A program made the position numbers and the translations under genes. From Humidesulfovibrio sp. (GTDB lineage Bacteria > Desulfobacterota > Desulfovibrionia > Desulfovibrionales > Desulfovibrionaceae): a stretch of DNA of 64,000 nucleotides. Within the stretch, counting starts at the first letter, position 1, and every line of letters starts with the position of its first letter. The stretch is taken from contig NZ_JAVHLD010000001.1 in NCBI RefSeq assembly GCF_031082295.1, positions 231,740 to 295,739 on the forward strand, written 5' to 3'. Shown here in pieces: positions 62,942 through 64,000 of the stretch. The notes below the pieces were generated by a model. The model did no database searches, had not been told where the DNA came from, and saw only the letters and a list, made by a program, of their open reading frames with translations.

Positions 62942-64000
62942 ATGAGAATCCACGACCTGCGCATTCGAACAAAACTATTAAGCGGATTTTTCCTTGTCAT
63001 CCTCATCGCTGTTGCCGCCCTGGGTTTCAACATCATCACAAATTACACACTGGGAGACATGCAGGACGAGGGAGCGAAACGCGCTGCGGACGCCATTCGC
63101 GTTGGTGAGGCCGAGTCACGTCTGCACGGCGTCTACGCCGTCATCGCCGATGCCATCATCAATGGCGACTTGGCCCAGACCAAGAAGGACTTCGCCGTTG
63201 CCAAGGCTCACGCGGTCAAGGACATCGCCACAGTCACCTCCCTGGCCGACACCCCGACGGAGAAGGAGGCTGCAGCCGACTTTGGCAAGGCCTACAACAT
63301 CTATCTTGACGCTTTCGAACAAAGAATGCTGCCCGCCCTTGAAGCCAAGGCAAGCATGGAGACCATCCGCGAACTCGACGGCGACATGGACAAACTGCGC
63401 ATCACGGCCTTAAAGCCTCTCGGTGGCATTCTTGACTCGCTGAAAAACGAAAACATCACCGGCGACACCGCCTTTGACGCCATCAGGGTCAAATCCCTTG
63501 AGGTCGCGTACATCACCACAGTGATCGTCCTGCTCTTTTCCATCGCCATTGCCCTGTACATCGCCCGCCTCATCACCGGTCCGGTGCTCCAGGGGGTGTC
63601 CTTCGCCAAAGCCATGGCCGAGGGCGATTTCACGCGCACGCTCGACATCGACCAGAAGGACGAGATCGGCGTTCTGGCGAGAGCCCTCAACGACATGGTG
63701 ACGCACCTGCGCCAAGTGGTGGGCGACGTGCGCAGCGCCACGGACAACGTGGCCTCCGGCTCCGAGGAACTCTCGGCCTCGTCCGAGACGCTCTCCCAGG
63801 GCGCCACGGAGCAGGCCGCCGCCATCGAGGAAGTCTCGTCCTCCATGGAGCAGATGTCCGCCAACATCAAGCAGAACGCAGACAACTCGCAGCAGACCCA
63901 GAAGATCGCCATCCAGGCGGCCAAGGACGCCCAGGAAGGCGGTGTGGCCGTGGGCAAGGCTGTCGTGGCCATGAAGAACATCGCCGAGAAGATCAGCATC
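62942..64000 (+). CDS. Methyl-accepting chemotaxis protein (5' part)
   Basis: The gene runs off the right edge; 353 residues are visible. There is an amino-terminal membrane helix (LLSGFFLVILIAVAALGF) and a helical periplasmic sensor of about 160 residues with a four-helix-bundle look. A second membrane helix (VAYITTVIVLLFSIAIALYI) and a HAMP domain with TRTLDIDQKDEIGVLARALN follow. The start of the signalling domain is SSSMEQMSANIKQNADNSQQ. It follows AAAGGAGC. The ligand is unknown. CheV is encoded at 28268. Confidence 0.92.
   Translation, partial: MRIHDLRIRTKLLSGFFLVILIAVAALGFNIITNYTLGDMQDEGAKRAADAIRVGEAESRLHGVYAVIADAIINGDLAQTKKDFAVAKAHAVKDIATVTSLADTPTEKEAAADFGKAYNIYLDAFEQRMLPALEAKASMETIRELDGDMDKLRITALKPLGGILDSLKNENITGDTAFDAIRVKSLEVAYITTVIVLLFSIAIALYIARLITGPVLQGVSFAKAMAEGDFTRTLDIDQKDEIGVLARALNDMVTHLRQVVGDVRSATDNVASGSEELSASSETLSQGATEQAAAIEEVSSSMEQMSANIKQNADNSQQTQKIAIQAAKDAQEGGVAVGKAVVAMKNIAEKISI

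Overview
The window is a GC-rich chromosomal segment, most likely from a member of the Desulfovibrionales (sulfate-reducing Desulfobacterota). I infer this from the ribosomal cluster order, the tRNA-tuf-rpmG-tRNA-secE arrangement, the accessory gene families and the codon bias, not from a database match. There are no phage genes, transposases, rRNA genes or CRISPR arrays.

Positions 1-26000 (minus strand) hold one of the densest gene blocks of a bacterial genome. Read in transcription order from the right, it runs: four tRNAs, tuf, rpmG, tRNA-Trp, secE, nusG, rplK, rplA, rplJ, rplL, rpoB, rpoC, rpsL, rpsG, fusA, then the S10 and spc operons from rpsJ to the first codons of secY. Promoter-like sequences precede the tRNA-tuf unit, rpsL and rpsJ. 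Terminator or attenuator hairpins follow fusA, rplA and rplL.

Positions 26200-44132 are general chromosome. They encode a dihydrouridine synthase, IspH, CheV, a ferredoxin-nitroreductase, an Nramp-like transporter paired with a soluble MgtE-N/CBS protein, TatA, RuvCAB with YebC, RlmE, a CgeB/DUF3880-type glycosyltransferase, two BON proteins, and a YjcH-ActP-DUF294 acetate-uptake operon. The Nramp/MgtE-like operon has a long leader with two small ORFs. The first begins Met-Asp-Asp-Pro and the second overlaps the MgtE-like start as ATGA. This looks like a magnesium-sensing leader-peptide arrangement.

Positions 44439-53428 carry a family 9 glycosyltransferase with two small helical proteins (possibly flagellum-related), a tandem ABC ATPase (ModF-like), a DUF362 protein, HypF (NiFe hydrogenase maturation) and an RlmI-type methyltransferase.

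Positions 53500-57780 are the most unusual part. A near-consensus sigma-54 promoter drives a small exported protein made of two beta-type repeats. Next come an exported SUMF1-fold protein and two CsgG/TPR lipoproteins, identical over about 1.09 kb, which differ only near their ends and finish in polyglycine-cysteine. Together they may form an undescribed secretion or surface-assembly locus.

Positions 57795-64000 hold an alpha/alpha-toroid protein with a Tat-exported DUF362 partner, several unknown small proteins, a decayed NapH-like iron-sulfur membrane protein gene with an in-frame TGA, an RdgC-like pair, a GDSL esterase and the start of a chemoreceptor gene.
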